Source of the DNA: Candidatus Atribacteria bacterium 4572_76
GTDB lineage: Bacteria; Atribacterota; Phoenicimicrobiia; Phoenicimicrobiales; Phoenicimicrobiaceae
DNA length: 5,260 nt
Assembly: GCA_002084865.1 (NCBI GenBank)
Contig: NBMG01000108.1
Location: 1 to 5,260 of the forward strand
Direction: 5' to 3'
Below, in pieces: positions 5,003 to 5,260 of this stretch. A model generated the notes under the pieces. That model did no database searches. It was given only the letters and a program-made list of their open reading frames with translations, and had not been told where the DNA came from. The position numbers were made by a program, and so were the translations under genes. Position 1 is the first letter of the stretch; the number at the start of each line of letters is the position of its first letter.

Positions 5003-5080
5003 TGTACGGTTACCCGGTTGGCCAGTTTACCAGTTAAAATACAGGTTACGAATTGCAAATTGCGAGTTACATGTTGGAAA
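5003..5080. repeat. Degenerate repeat text right of the inverted repeat
   Basis: Words such as GGTTACCCGGTTGGCCAG, TTTACCAGTTAA, and AATTGCAAATTGCGAGTTAC resemble those at 2581-2670. No reading frame in it looks like a gene. Confidence 0.45.
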
Positions 5081-5088
5081 AAAATAGG

Positions 5089-5108
5089 GGGCGTATTGTA
5101 ATACGCCC
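5089..5108. repeat. Palindromic repeat related to the 28-bp palindrome
   Basis: Arms GGGCGTATT (5089-5097) and AATACGCCC (5100-5108) with loop GT. The arms are the same as the core of the palindrome at 1734-1761. The hairpin may stabilise or end the ldh2-phospholipase transcript, but only short, broken T-runs follow. Confidence 0.75.
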
Positions 5109-5130
5109 TCAATAATTTATTTAAAATCGT

Positions 5131-5187
5131 AGGACAGGCGTCTCTCAAGCAGGGATTGCCGCGCTCTGATAAATCAGAGCAATGACA
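5131..5187. repeat. REP-like palindrome with a preceding partial repeat
   Basis: AGGACAGGCGTCTC (5131-5144) looks like half of a palindrome whose other arm is lost or degenerate. It is followed by GATTGCC, the hairpin arms GCTCTGAT (5163-5170) and ATCAGAGC (5173-5180), and AATGACAG. The outer GATTGC...GCAATGAC frame resembles a short repeat type found in many bacteria (from memory). The remaining bases to 5260 are AT-rich and hold nothing I can identify. Confidence 0.6.
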
Positions 5188-5260
5188 GAAAATATAATAT
5201 CCTGATAACTAGTGAATTTAAAACTAACAACTGTCAACCGAAAACATGTTTCAAATCTAA

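Overview
The window is AT-rich bacterial DNA with strong Shine-Dalgarno sequences (GGAGGG, AGGAG, GGAGGGG, AGGGGG) and one TTG start. Its intergenic regions are crowded with short palindromes and degenerate repeats. The gene content (threonine catabolism, a 2-oxoacid-type dehydrogenase, a secreted zinc enzyme) and this repeat style would suit an uncultivated anaerobic bacterium. The sequence does not settle the phylum, and no rRNA, tRNA or marker gene is present.

Left half, minus strand, read right to left: a FadR-type GntR regulator (2428-1805), an SDR-type L-threonine 3-dehydrogenase (1618-638), and the N-terminal third of 2-amino-3-ketobutyrate CoA ligase (372-1, cut by the window edge). 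The last two enzymes are consecutive steps: threonine to 2-amino-3-ketobutyrate, then to glycine plus acetyl-CoA. The regulator probably controls them. The gaps are 186 bp (gntR-tdh) and 265 bp (tdh-kbl), and both carry palindromic repeat elements.

Right half, plus strand: after a 363-bp divergent intergenic region come an Ldh2-family NAD(P)-dependent dehydrogenase (2792-3910, TTG start) and, 42 bp later, a secreted protein of the zinc-dependent phospholipase C / S1-P1 nuclease fold (3953-4915). They look like one operon. A good sigma-A-type promoter (TTGAAA, 17 bp, TATATT) precedes them, with a 16-bp palindrome just downstream of the expected start of transcription. Two overlapping 17-bp palindromes, 11 bp apart, lie directly upstream of the gntR ribosome binding site and are a candidate autoregulatory operator.

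Repeats: a 55-bp sequence at 572-626 recurs inverted at 4948-5002 (51/55 identical), bracketing the 4.3 kb that holds tdh, gntR, ldh2 and the phospholipase-like gene. The left repeat region runs into the 3' end of tdh and seems to supply its last codons. Other palindromes (447-523, 1734-1788, 5089-5180) belong to short GC-rich repeat types. Both the divergent region and the right edge also contain degenerate text built on GGTTA/CTGG and AATTGGCAA-like words. No transposase, CRISPR array or phage gene is visible. The ordinary metabolic genes are well supported; the regulatory sites and repeat structures are the less ordinary part.
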